Shown here: piece by piece, positions 1-5,981 of the stretch | Layout: each line of letters starts with the position of its first letter | Numbering within the stretch: position 1 is the first letter of the stretch | Assembly: GCA_013695395.1 (NCBI GenBank) | Contig: JACDAP010000317.1 | Location: 1 to 8,771 of the forward strand | Origin: Solirubrobacterales bacterium | GTDB lineage: Bacteria > Actinomycetota > Thermoleophilia > Solirubrobacterales > Solirubrobacteraceae | DNA: 8,771 nt | Direction: 5' to 3' | The notes under the pieces: generated by a model | Seen by the model: the letters and a program-made list of their open reading frames with translations, nothing else | Database searches by the model: none | Told to the model about the DNA's origin: nothing | Position numbers and translations under genes: made by a program

Positions 1-110
1 CCTCGAGTCCGTTCACCCCCGCCGGCGTCCCGGTGCTCGCGGCGAGCGTCGTGGCGCTGCTCGGCCTGCGCGGCGGCCCGGCGCTCGTCCCGGAGCCGGA
101 GTTCCCGTGA
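1..110 (+). CDS. azlC: AzlC-family branched-chain amino acid export permease, 3' end only
   Basis: This is the last 35 codons of a gene that begins outside the window, read from base 3 to the TGA at 108-110. The visible tail has a PAGVPVLAASVVALLGL stretch followed by a short hydrophilic end. A proline/glycine turn, a final membrane helix and a short tail are typical of the C-terminus of AzlC permeases. The stronger argument is context: the stop overlaps the GTG start of an AzlD-like gene (GTGA, 107-110), and AzlC and AzlD are nearly always adjacent. Family knowledge: AzlC/AzlD (BrnF/BrnE in Corynebacterium) form a two-subunit inner-membrane exporter for branched-chain amino acids and their analogues. 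The call rests on few residues plus the partner gene. Confidence 0.7.
   Translation, partial: SSPFTPAGVPVLAASVVALLGLRGGPALVPEPEFP
98..101 (+). promoter_or_regulatory. Ribosome binding site for azlD
   Basis: GGAG lies 5 nt upstream of the GTG at 107, inside the end of the azlC reading frame. It supports the GTG start and translational coupling to azlC. In such GC-rich sequence a four-base match is only modest evidence. Confidence 0.45.
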
Positions 111-424
111 GCGACTCCACGGCCTGGACGCTCGTGGCCATTCTCGCGATCGTGACCTTCGCACTCAAGAGCACCGGCCCGATCATCACCGGCGGGCGTG
201 TCCTGCCGCCGCGCGTGGCGGCGGTGATCGCGGCGATGCCGGCAGCGCTGCTGGCCGCCCTCGTGGTCACGGGGACGCTGACCGAGACCGACGGCTCCAT
301 CCGCGCCGGGGCGGACACGCTCGGCGTCCTCGCCGGCTGCGCGTTGGTCTGGAGGACCGGGGTGCTGCTCCACGGCGTCGTGGTCGCTCTGCTGCTGACG
401 GCGGGCCTGCGGCTCGTGACGTGA
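107..424 (+). CDS. azlD: AzlD-family small membrane subunit of branched-chain amino acid exporter
   Basis: The 105-residue product is the usual size for AzlD/BrnE, the small subunit that works with AzlC/BrnF to export branched-chain amino acids across the cytoplasmic membrane. Hydrophobic segments lie near residues 5-20, 36-57, 68-83 and 86-104, giving about four membrane spans. The KSTGP motif after the first span and the PPRVAAVIAAMPAALLAALV segment starting the second are typical of the family (a tilted amphipathic stretch, then RxxPxA-type positions before a long helix). The GTG start at 107 overlaps the azlC stop by 4 nt, so the genes are probably translationally coupled. The substrate is inferred from the family. 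The gene converges on smpB, with a small hairpin between the two stops. Confidence 0.85.
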   Translation: MSDSTAWTLVAILAIVTFALKSTGPIITGGRVLPPRVAAVIAAMPAALLAALVVTGTLTETDGSIRAGADTLGVLAGCALVWRTGVLLHGVVVALLLTAGLRLVT

Positions 425-451
425 GGCGCTCGGGGCCGAATGCCGCCTCAT

Positions 452-466
452 CCTCGCTGAGCGAGG
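452..466. terminator. Short hairpin between convergent azlD and smpB, possible bidirectional terminator
   Basis: A perfect 6-bp inverted repeat, CCTCGC / GCGAGG, with a TGA loop, lies 28 nt after the azlD stop and 22 nt after the smpB stop in the other direction. A second weak repeat, GGCGC / GCGCC with a 3-nt loop, follows at 474-486, next to the smpB stop. Neither strand has a T-tract, so this is a non-canonical terminator at best. Its near-central position between two converging genes is the main support. Confidence 0.4.
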
Positions 467-487
467 GTAAGCAGGCGCTCGGCGCCC

Positions 488-967
488 TCAGCGGTTCGCT
501 TCGCGCAGCGCCCGCTGCATGTCCCGCTGGTTCTCGCGCTTCTTGATCGCCTCGCGCTTGTCGAACTGATCCTTGCCCTTGGCCACCGCGATCTCGACCT
601 TCGCGCGGTTGGCGGCGAAGTAGATCCGCAGGGGGACGAGCGTCAGCCCCTGCTCCTTGGTCACGCCGAGGAGCTTGTCGAGCTCCTTGCGGTGGAGCAG
701 CAGCTTGCGGGTGCGCTCGGGCTCGTGGTTGTCGTGCGAGGCGTTGACGTAGGGCGGGATGTGGACGTTGTGCAGCCAGATCTCGCCGTCCTTGATCGTG
801 GCGAAGCCGTCCTTGATCGTCGCGCCGGTGGTGCGCAGGGACTTCACCTCGGTGCCGGTGAGCACCATCCCTGCCTCCATGCGGTCGAGGAACTCGTACC
901 GGTAGGCGGCCTGGCGGTTCGAGGCAACGTCGCCCGGTGCCGCCTTCTTCTTGCCGCCTTTGGCCAT
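488..967 (-). CDS. smpB: SsrA (tmRNA)-binding protein SmpB
   Basis: SmpB binds tmRNA and delivers it to the A site of ribosomes stalled on mRNAs without a stop codon, the first step of trans-translation. The 159-residue length is normal. Family landmarks run in order: N-terminal basic leader (MAKGGKKK), NRQAAYRYEFLDRMEAGMVL at 17-36, GTEVKSLR at 38-45, the tmRNA-contacting HEPERTRKLLLHRKEL at 81-96, GLTLVPLRIYF at 107-117, AKGKDQFDKRE at 129-139, and a basic C-terminal helix (KKRENQRDMQRALR) that in known structures enters the mRNA channel. The ATG at 967 gives the usual MAK start. No Shine-Dalgarno precedes it; instead a TAGAAT -10-like element ends 6 nt before the ATG, suggesting a leaderless mRNA. 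RNase R lies downstream on the same strand, beyond an inverted methyltransferase gene. tmRNA itself is not in the window. Confidence 0.97.
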   Translation of the reverse strand: MAKGGKKKAAPGDVASNRQAAYRYEFLDRMEAGMVLTGTEVKSLRTTGATIKDGFATIKDGEIWLHNVHIPPYVNASHDNHEPERTRKLLLHRKELDKLLGVTKEQGLTLVPLRIYFAANRAKVEIAVAKGKDQFDKREAIKKRENQRDMQRALREANR

Positions 968-973
968 CGGTCC

Positions 974-979
974 ATTCTA
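974..979 (-). promoter_or_regulatory. Candidate -10 element of smpB (leaderless start)
   Basis: On the minus strand TAGAAT matches the -10 consensus at five of six bases and ends 6 nt before the smpB ATG. Transcription would then begin at or next to the A of the start codon. No convincing -35 box is seen at 16-18 nt spacing. AT-rich hexamers are rare in this window, which gives some weight to the match. Confidence 0.45.
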
Positions 980-1004
980 GATCTTGCATCCGACAAGGTG
1001 ATGC

Positions 1005-1018
1005 CGTACGTTTGTACG
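1005..1018 (+). promoter_or_regulatory. Candidate -10 element with overlapping dyad before the methyltransferase gene
   Basis: TACGTT at 1007-1012 fits the actinobacterial TANNNT -10 form and ends 8 nt before the ATG at 1021. A TTGCAT at 984-989 lies 17 nt upstream and could be a weak -35 (three consensus bases). The -10 overlaps a dyad, CGTAC-GTTT-GTACG, at 1005-1018 that could be an operator or chance. There is no Shine-Dalgarno at proper spacing; an AAGGTGA-like match near 995-1001 is about 19 nt away and too far. Confidence 0.35.
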
Positions 1019-1020
1019 TG

Positions 1021-1695
1021 ATGACGAACACCACGACCGCCATGTTCAACGCCGAGGCCGCCGTCTACTCGCGCCGTCGGCTCGTCCCCTGCTTCGACGC
1101 CTTCTACGGGGGCGCCGTGCGTGCGCTCGAGCTCGGTCCGCACGAGCTTGGTGACGTCCTCGACCTCGGCTGCGGAACGGGCGCCCTCGCCGCGATGGTC
1201 GCGGACGCCCACCCCGCCGCCCGCCTCACGCTGCTCGACGGCGCCCCGGCCATGGTCGAGGCCGCGGCGGCCGCGCTCGGGCCGCGGACGGTGGCGAGCG
1301 TCGTCCAGGACTTCGGGGCGCCGCTGCCCGCCGGGCCGTTCGACGCGGTCGTCTCCGCCCTGGCGATCCACCACCTCGACGATGCCGGCAAGCGCTCCCT
1401 CTACGACCGCGCGTTCGAGGTCCTGCGACCCGGCGGGGTGTTCGTGAACGCCGAGCAGGTGCTGGGCGCGACGCCTGCGCTCGACACGCTGCTGTGGCGC
1501 TGGCACGAGCGCGAGGCGCGGGCACTCGGAGCGAGCGACGCCGAATGGGATGCCGCGGTCGAGCGCATGTCCCACGACCGGTGCGCGACGCTCAAGGCGA
1601 ACCTGACGATGCTCCGCGCAGCGGGCTTCGCCGACGTGAGCGCCCACTTCGCCGACGGACGCTTCGCCGTGCTCGCGGGCCGTCGCCCCACCTGA
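1021..1695 (+). CDS. Class I SAM-dependent methyltransferase
   Basis: The predicted 224-residue soluble enzyme would transfer a methyl group from S-adenosylmethionine; the acceptor cannot be told from sequence. Rossmann-fold landmarks: glycine-rich motif I VLDLGCGTG at 46-54, the acidic residue that normally contacts the SAM ribose in LLDGAP (D73), FDAVVSALAIHHLDD at 107-121, and VLRPGGVFVNAEQV at 134-147. The C-terminal half ends in LRAAGFADVSAHFADGRFAVLAGRR, as in CmoA/Methyltransf_25-like proteins of COG2226 type. The ATG at 1021 is preferred because the frame also runs upstream to an ATG at 937, but that would overlap the start of smpB and add 28 residues unlike the family. The gene is divergent from smpB, 53 nt away, and convergent with rnr, so it is a single-gene unit sitting between two ribosome-rescue genes. 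Confidence 0.88.
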   Translation: MTNTTTAMFNAEAAVYSRRRLVPCFDAFYGGAVRALELGPHELGDVLDLGCGTGALAAMVADAHPAARLTLLDGAPAMVEAAAAALGPRTVASVVQDFGAPLPAGPFDAVVSALAIHHLDDAGKRSLYDRAFEVLRPGGVFVNAEQVLGATPALDTLLWRWHEREARALGASDAEWDAAVERMSHDRCATLKANLTMLRAAGFADVSAHFADGRFAVLAGRRPT

Positions 1696-1717
1696 GCCCG
1701 CCCGCCGCCCCGGCTCC

Positions 1718-1770
1718 GCGAACCGCCCGCCCTTTTCCATGCCCAGCGAGGAATATGGCGGGAGGTTCGC
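1718..1770. terminator. Long hairpin between convergent methyltransferase and rnr, probable bidirectional terminator
   Basis: A left arm at 1718-1731 (GCGAACCGCCCGCC) pairs with a right arm at 1757-1770 (GGCGGGAGGTTCGC) over 14 positions with one mismatch (G1725 against A1763). The 25-nt loop is relatively AT-rich. The arm begins 23 nt after the methyltransferase stop and, on the other strand, 28 nt after the rnr stop. No T-run follows either arm; the only TTTT (1733-1736) is in the loop. Its length and symmetric placement make a shared terminator or mRNA 3'-end stabiliser likely. Confidence 0.55.
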
Positions 1771-1797
1771 CGCGGGGGGGCGCGCGCCGGGACGGGC

Positions 1798-3858
1798 TCA
1801 GTCCTCGGGCACGAGGTCGAGGTCAACCCGGCCGCGCTCGACCTCGATGCCCCGCACGCGGACGCGGACGGCATCACCGAGGCGGAGCGCCTCGCCGGAG
1901 CGCTCCCCCACGAGCATCGTGCCCTCCTCGCTGAGCTCCCACCAGTCCTCGCCCATCCGCCGAACGGGCAGCATGCCCTGGAAGCCATCACCGAAGAGCA
2001 CGAAGGCGCCCGCGCCGATCAGGCCGATCACCTCACCGTCGAACTCGCCGAGCGTCCGATCCTCGAAGAGGCGGCGCTCGAGCAGGAAGGCGAGGGCGAT
2101 GTCGTCAGCGTCGCGCTCGATGCGCATCGCGTCGCGCTCCCGAGCGGAGAGCGCCGTACCCGCCTCGGCCAGCGTGCCCGGCCGCGGCGCCTCCTCCCCA
2201 CCCCCGACCGCCGAGAGCAGCGCCCGGTGGCAGACCAGATCCGGGTAGCGCCGGATCGGCGAGGTGAAGTGGCAGTAGCGCTCGGAGCGGAGCCCCGCGT
2301 GCCCCAGGTCCTCGGGCGTGTAGTGCGCCTGTTTGAGCGCACGCAGGACGAGGAAGCCGAGGGCCCGGGCGCCCCGGCCCGTCGCTCGCGTGTGCTCGGC
2401 GACCAGCTGCGAGATCTCCCCCACGAGGTCGCTGGCCTGCTGCGGGCTCATCCGCTCAGGGAGCGGCGGGGTCGGGACCTCGAGCGAAGCGAGCTGCTCC
2501 ACCAGCCGCTCGACCCGCGCGGCGTCGGGCCGTTCGTGGACGCGGTAGAGGGTGCCGACCTTCCTCTGGGAGAGCAGTGTGGCGACCTGCTCGTTGGCCG
2601 CGATCATCAGGTGCTCGATGAGCCGGTGGCTCTCGGTCTGGACGTCGATCTCGAGCCCCGTGAGGTGGCCGTCTGAGTCGAAGGCGAAGGATGGTTCGCC
2701 CGACTCGATCGCGAGCGCGCCCTGTCGGTCGCGCCGCGCCTGGAGCGTGGAGGCGACCGTCCGGGCGACGCGCAGCGGCTCGCCCCACGGATCGCTGAAC
2801 GGCTCCTCGCCGGCGAGGATGCGGTCGACGCGGTCGTAGTCGAGCCGCTCGTCGGAGCGGATCCGCGAGCGGTAGAAGGACGCTTTGGTCACGTCGGCGC
2901 CGTCGAAGTCGATCTCCACCGTGACCGCCAGCCGGTCGACCCCCGGCTTGAGCGAGCACGCCTCGTTGGAGAGCGCCTCGGGGAGCATCGGCTCGACCCG
3001 CCCGGGGACGTAGACGCTCGTGCCCCGCAGGTACGCCTCGCGGTCGAGCGCGGAACCGGGCGTGACGTAGGCGCAGACGTCCGCGATGTGGACCCAGACG
3101 CGCCGACGTTCGCCGCCGAGCGCCTCGGCGGAGATCGCGTCGTCGAAGTCCTTGGCGCTCGCCGGGTCGATCGTGAAGGTCGGGAGCTCCCGCAGGTCGC
3201 GGCGAGTATCGCCTGCCGGGTCGGTCTCGCGGCCAGGTGCGTCGTCGTTCTCCCGGTCGCTGCGCTCGGGGTCTCCGTCCGTCGCCGCCCCCGCCAATCG
3301 GTCCCGGGCTTCCGCGGCGGCCCGCTCGACCCCGGGCGGGAACCGCCGCGCGAGCCCCCGGTCGAGCATGTGCGCCTCGAGCACGTCCGCGGCCACGTCG
3401 GGCCGCCCGATCACCCGGGTGATCCGCGGCCCCTCACGACGGCCACGACGGGGCAGTCGGACGAGCACGAGGTCTCCCGGACGCGCGTCCCCGGCGGTCT
3501 CGAGCACGAGCGGGCGGCCGCGCTCGAAGAACGGTTCCGCCGACGGGGTCCGCCCGCGACCGGAGAGCACGCAAACGACCGCCTCGCGGATGGGCGCGGC
3601 AGCCGCGTCGCGCGCCTGTCGCTCAGTCCGGGGGGAGGAGCGCTCCTGCCCGGCGCCGCGGCGACCGTCTCCGGCCCGGCCGCCCGTGTCCTTCCCGCCC
3701 GCTGAGCGATCCCGGCCGGCGTTTCGCTCCTCGTCGGAGCCCCCCGACCCGCGTCGGCGCTTGGGCGAGCTCTCCCCCCGGCGCGTCTCGGGCCGCTTGG
3801 GCCCCTTGCCCTTCTTGCGCTTGGGCTTCTTCCCCCGCCCCGCGCCGCCGCCGCTCAC
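1798..3858 (-). CDS. rnr: Ribonuclease R (RNB-family 3'-5' exoribonuclease)
   Basis: A processive 3'-5' exoribonuclease that degrades structured RNA and, with tmRNA-SmpB, non-stop mRNA. The product has 686 residues. Residues 1-85 are a strongly basic, low-complexity tail rich in K, R and G. Residues 90-165 resemble one cold-shock-type OB domain (ARPGDLVLVRLPRRG near 125-139). Residues 185-222 form an acidic linker. The RNB catalytic domain has TIDPASAKDFDD at 229-240, with metal-binding aspartates D231, D237, D239 and D240, followed by HIADVCAYV (257-265), the GTSVYVPGRVEPMLPEALSN region (279-298), ESHRLIEHLMIAANE (409-423), YRVHE (438-442) and FTSPIRRYPDL (531-541). An S1 domain fills 604-683. 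E. coli RNase R has 813 residues; the N-terminal HTH and one cold-shock domain appear absent here. The GTG start overlaps the ctpA stop (GTGA, 3855-3858) with no Shine-Dalgarno, so translation probably depends on coupling. It is the last gene of the ftsE operon. Confidence 0.93.
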   Translation of the reverse strand: MSGGGAGRGKKPKRKKGKGPKRPETRRGESSPKRRRGSGGSDEERNAGRDRSAGGKDTGGRAGDGRRGAGQERSSPRTERQARDAAAAPIREAVVCVLSGRGRTPSAEPFFERGRPLVLETAGDARPGDLVLVRLPRRGRREGPRITRVIGRPDVAADVLEAHMLDRGLARRFPPGVERAAAEARDRLAGAATDGDPERSDRENDDAPGRETDPAGDTRRDLRELPTFTIDPASAKDFDDAISAEALGGERRRVWVHIADVCAYVTPGSALDREAYLRGTSVYVPGRVEPMLPEALSNEACSLKPGVDRLAVTVEIDFDGADVTKASFYRSRIRSDERLDYDRVDRILAGEEPFSDPWGEPLRVARTVASTLQARRDRQGALAIESGEPSFAFDSDGHLTGLEIDVQTESHRLIEHLMIAANEQVATLLSQRKVGTLYRVHERPDAARVERLVEQLASLEVPTPPLPERMSPQQASDLVGEISQLVAEHTRATGRGARALGFLVLRALKQAHYTPEDLGHAGLRSERYCHFTSPIRRYPDLVCHRALLSAVGGGEEAPRPGTLAEAGTALSARERDAMRIERDADDIALAFLLERRLFEDRTLGEFDGEVIGLIGAGAFVLFGDGFQGMLPVRRMGEDWWELSEEGTMLVGERSGEALRLGDAVRVRVRGIEVERGRVDLDLVPED

Positions 3859-5072
3859 GCGGGCGTGCGCTCGGTGCTCAGCGTCTTCAGCGCGCCCTGC
3901 AGCCCCTCGTCGACCTTGGGCGTCTTCGGGTCGTCCTCCGCCGTGACGTCCGGCGCGACACCCGCGCCCTGCTTGACGCCCTTGCCGCCCAGGTTCCGCC
4001 CGGACGGGGTGAAGTACTGGCCGGCGGTGATGTCGAGCGCGCCGCCGTTCTCGAGCGGGATGATCTCCTGGAAGACGCCCTTGCCGAACGTCTTGGTGCC
4101 GACGATCGTCGCCCGGTCGCGATCCTTAAGGGCCCCGGTGACGATCTCCGAGGCCGATGCCGAGTTCTTGTCCACGAGGACGACGAGCGGGAGGTCGGCG
4201 GCCACCGGGTCGCCCGTGGCCTTGAGGGTCCGCTCGGGCGTGGTTCGTCCGCGCGTGGTGACGACCTCCCCGTCCTTGAGGAACGCGCTCGCGACGAGCT
4301 GCGCCTCGCTGACGAGGCCCCCGGGGTTGCCGCGCAGGTCGAAGACGAGCCCCTTGGCGCCGGCTTTGCGGACCTTGCGGATCGCGTCGTAGACCTCGGC
4401 GTGGGCGCCGCCGCCGAACTGCCCGAGCGTGACGTAGCCGTAGGTCTTGCCCTCGTACTTCTCGATCCGTGAGGCGACCTGCGGCACCGAGACGGTCGCC
4501 CGGGTGACCGTCAGCGTGAGGTCGCGTTTGTCGCGCTTGATGCCGAGCTTCACGTCGGTGCCCATGGGCCCCTTGACGCGCGCGACGGCGGCCTCCTGCG
4601 GCAGCCCCTTGAGCGGCTTGCCGTCGGCCGAGGTCAGGACGTCCTCCGGCTTGATCCCGGCGCGCTTGGCCGGTGACTCGTCGTAGACCTGGACGATCCG
4701 CAGGCCCAGCGGGTCGGGAGCGACCGTCGTCCCGATGCCGGAGAACTCGGAGTCCTGGGACATCTGGAAGTCGGCGTACTCCTTCGGCGTGAAGTAGTTC
4801 GAGAAGCGATCGTCGAGGCTGTCGACAACTCCCTTGAGCGCAGCATCGTTGAGGGCGTCCGCCGGGATCTTCCGGTAGTAGGAGTCGCGGACCTCGGCGA
4901 TCGCCTCGCGGACGACCTGGCTGTCGTCGTCGGCGACGAGCGCGCCCCGCACGAACCCGGGCAGGCGATCCGGGTGCCCGCCGAGGAAGACCCCGCCGAC
5001 GAGGGCCAGCGGAACCAGGAGGACGGCGAGCAGACGGAGACGCACGCGGTGAAGGTAGCCCCGCTCCCTCAA
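3855..5072 (-). CDS. ctpA: S41-family carboxy-terminal processing protease with PDZ domain
   Basis: A membrane-anchored serine protease of the CtpA/Prc type acting outside the cytoplasmic membrane, with 405 residues from the TTG at 5072. A basic start is followed by a hydrophobic signal anchor at about 13-31. SxxDRFSNYFTPKEY near 85-99 is the typical lead-in. The PDZ domain covers about 108-190 (SGIGTTV ... VYDESPAKRAGIKPEDVLTSADGKPL). The catalytic S41 core follows, with VFDLRGNPGG at 243-252, SASASEI at 304-310 and TFGKG at 328-332. By alignment to the known Ser/Lys dyad spacing of 25 residues in Prc, S306 and K331 are the catalytic pair; both are present. The start is uncertain: the TTG lacks a Shine-Dalgarno, and a GTG at 5045 (residue 10) would also keep the whole anchor. 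The gene begins 13 nt after ftsX and overlaps rnr by 4 nt. Substrates are unknown; the neighbours suggest cell-wall hydrolases or division proteins. Confidence 0.93.
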   Translation of the reverse strand: MRERGYLHRVRLRLLAVLLVPLALVGGVFLGGHPDRLPGFVRGALVADDDSQVVREAIAEVRDSYYRKIPADALNDAALKGVVDSLDDRFSNYFTPKEYADFQMSQDSEFSGIGTTVAPDPLGLRIVQVYDESPAKRAGIKPEDVLTSADGKPLKGLPQEAAVARVKGPMGTDVKLGIKRDKRDLTLTVTRATVSVPQVASRIEKYEGKTYGYVTLGQFGGGAHAEVYDAIRKVRKAGAKGLVFDLRGNPGGLVSEAQLVASAFLKDGEVVTTRGRTTPERTLKATGDPVAADLPLVVLVDKNSASASEIVTGALKDRDRATIVGTKTFGKGVFQEIIPLENGGALDITAGQYFTPSGRNLGGKGVKQGAGVAPDVTAEDDPKTPKVDEGLQGALKTLSTERTPA

Positions 5073-5085
5073 GGGAAGCTGCAGC

Positions 5086-5979
5086 TCAGACCTTCAGGAA
5101 GCGCCGGAGCGACAGGCCTGAGCCCATGGCCGACACCGCGACGCTCGCCCCGAGCAGCACGACCGCGAGCAACCCGAACTGCATGGTCTCCGGGGCGCGC
5201 AGAAGCGCGAAGTCGGAGACCAGCGGGTCCACGAAGGCGACCTTGCCGACCGTCAGCGAGAGCACGGCGAGCAACCCGCCGAGCGCGCCGAGCATGACGC
5301 CCTCGATGACGAACGGCCAGCGGATGAACCAGTCGGTCGCGCCGACGAGCTTCATCACCTCGACCTCGCGGCGCCGAGCGAAGAGCGAGAGCCGGATCGT
5401 GTTGGAGATCAGCAGCACCGAGGCGACGATCAGCAGCGCGGCGAGCAGCGCCATCGCCCACTTCACGACCCGGGTGATGAAGAGGATGTTCTGCGTGTCG
5501 TCCTTGCGGTTCTTGACCGTGTCGATCGCCGGGTCGATCGCGGAGCGTGCGCCGGTGGCGGTCGCCGGAGCGATGGTGTCGCGGAGCTTCAGCGCATTGT
5601 CGGGGTTGTCCGGCGTGACGCGGAAGGTGTCCGGGAGCGGGTTCGAGCCGAGCAGCTCGGAGTAGTACTCCGGGTAGTCGGTCTTCTGCTCCTTGAACGC
5701 CGCCTCCTTGGAGACGAACGCGACCTTGCCGACGTACTCCGTGTCCTCACGGAGCTTCGCGGCGACGCGGTTCTGATCGGCCTTCGACGCGTTCGCCTTC
5801 AGGTAGACGTTGACGAGCACCTTGTCGCGCACCTCGTTGGCGGCGCCGGTGGTGGCCTGCGTGATCGGGATGAAGATGCCGAGCACGAGCACGGTGACGA
5901 GGATCGAGGCCGTGGCCGCGAAGCTCGGGATCGGGTTGCGCTGCACCGAGCGCACCGCCTCCTTGAGGAAGAAGCCCAT
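5086..5979 (-). CDS. ftsX: Cell division ABC transporter permease subunit FtsX
   Basis: FtsX is the membrane half of FtsEX, a divisome complex that uses ATP hydrolysis by FtsE to switch on peptidoglycan hydrolases outside the cell. The 297-residue product has the expected plan: cytoplasmic start (MGFFLKEAVRSVQRNP), TM1 about 20-41, a large extracellular domain about 44-165, TM2 about 171-193, a cytoplasmic loop with the conserved LFARRREVEVMKLVGATDWFIRWPF (199-223), TM3 about 224-246, a short outer loop, and TM4 about 267-287. The ARRREVEVMKLVGAT segment is the most recognisable FtsX signature and is the coupling region toward FtsE. The ATG at 5979 lies 2 nt after the ftsE stop and has a good Shine-Dalgarno. 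No EnvC/PcsB/RipC-like hydrolase gene follows; the next gene is the CtpA protease. Confidence 0.95.
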   Translation of the reverse strand: MGFFLKEAVRSVQRNPIPSFAATASILVTVLVLGIFIPITQATTGAANEVRDKVLVNVYLKANASKADQNRVAAKLREDTEYVGKVAFVSKEAAFKEQKTDYPEYYSELLGSNPLPDTFRVTPDNPDNALKLRDTIAPATATGARSAIDPAIDTVKNRKDDTQNILFITRVVKWAMALLAALLIVASVLLISNTIRLSLFARRREVEVMKLVGATDWFIRWPFVIEGVMLGALGGLLAVLSLTVGKVAFVDPLVSDFALLRAPETMQFGLLAVVLLGASVAVSAMGSGLSLRRFLKV

Positions 5980-5981
5980 GG

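Noticed and set aside
425..487. A tmRNA (ssrA) gene next to smpB
   Set aside because: The spacer is far too short for tmRNA and has no tRNA-like acceptor or tag reading frame.
937..1020. Upstream extension of the methyltransferase to the ATG at 937
   Set aside because: It would overlap the 5' end of smpB and add 28 residues with no family similarity; the ATG at 1021 fits the domain start.
267..1049. A 260-codon minus-strand frame overlapping azlD and smpB
   Set aside because: It is a shifted frame of smpB with R/G/P-rich translation. SmpB is unmistakable in its own frame.
3086..3946. Open plus-strand frames opposite rnr and the end of ctpA
   Set aside because: The translations are R/S/P/A-rich with no recognisable motif, while the minus strand encodes a clear RNase R with catalytic residues.
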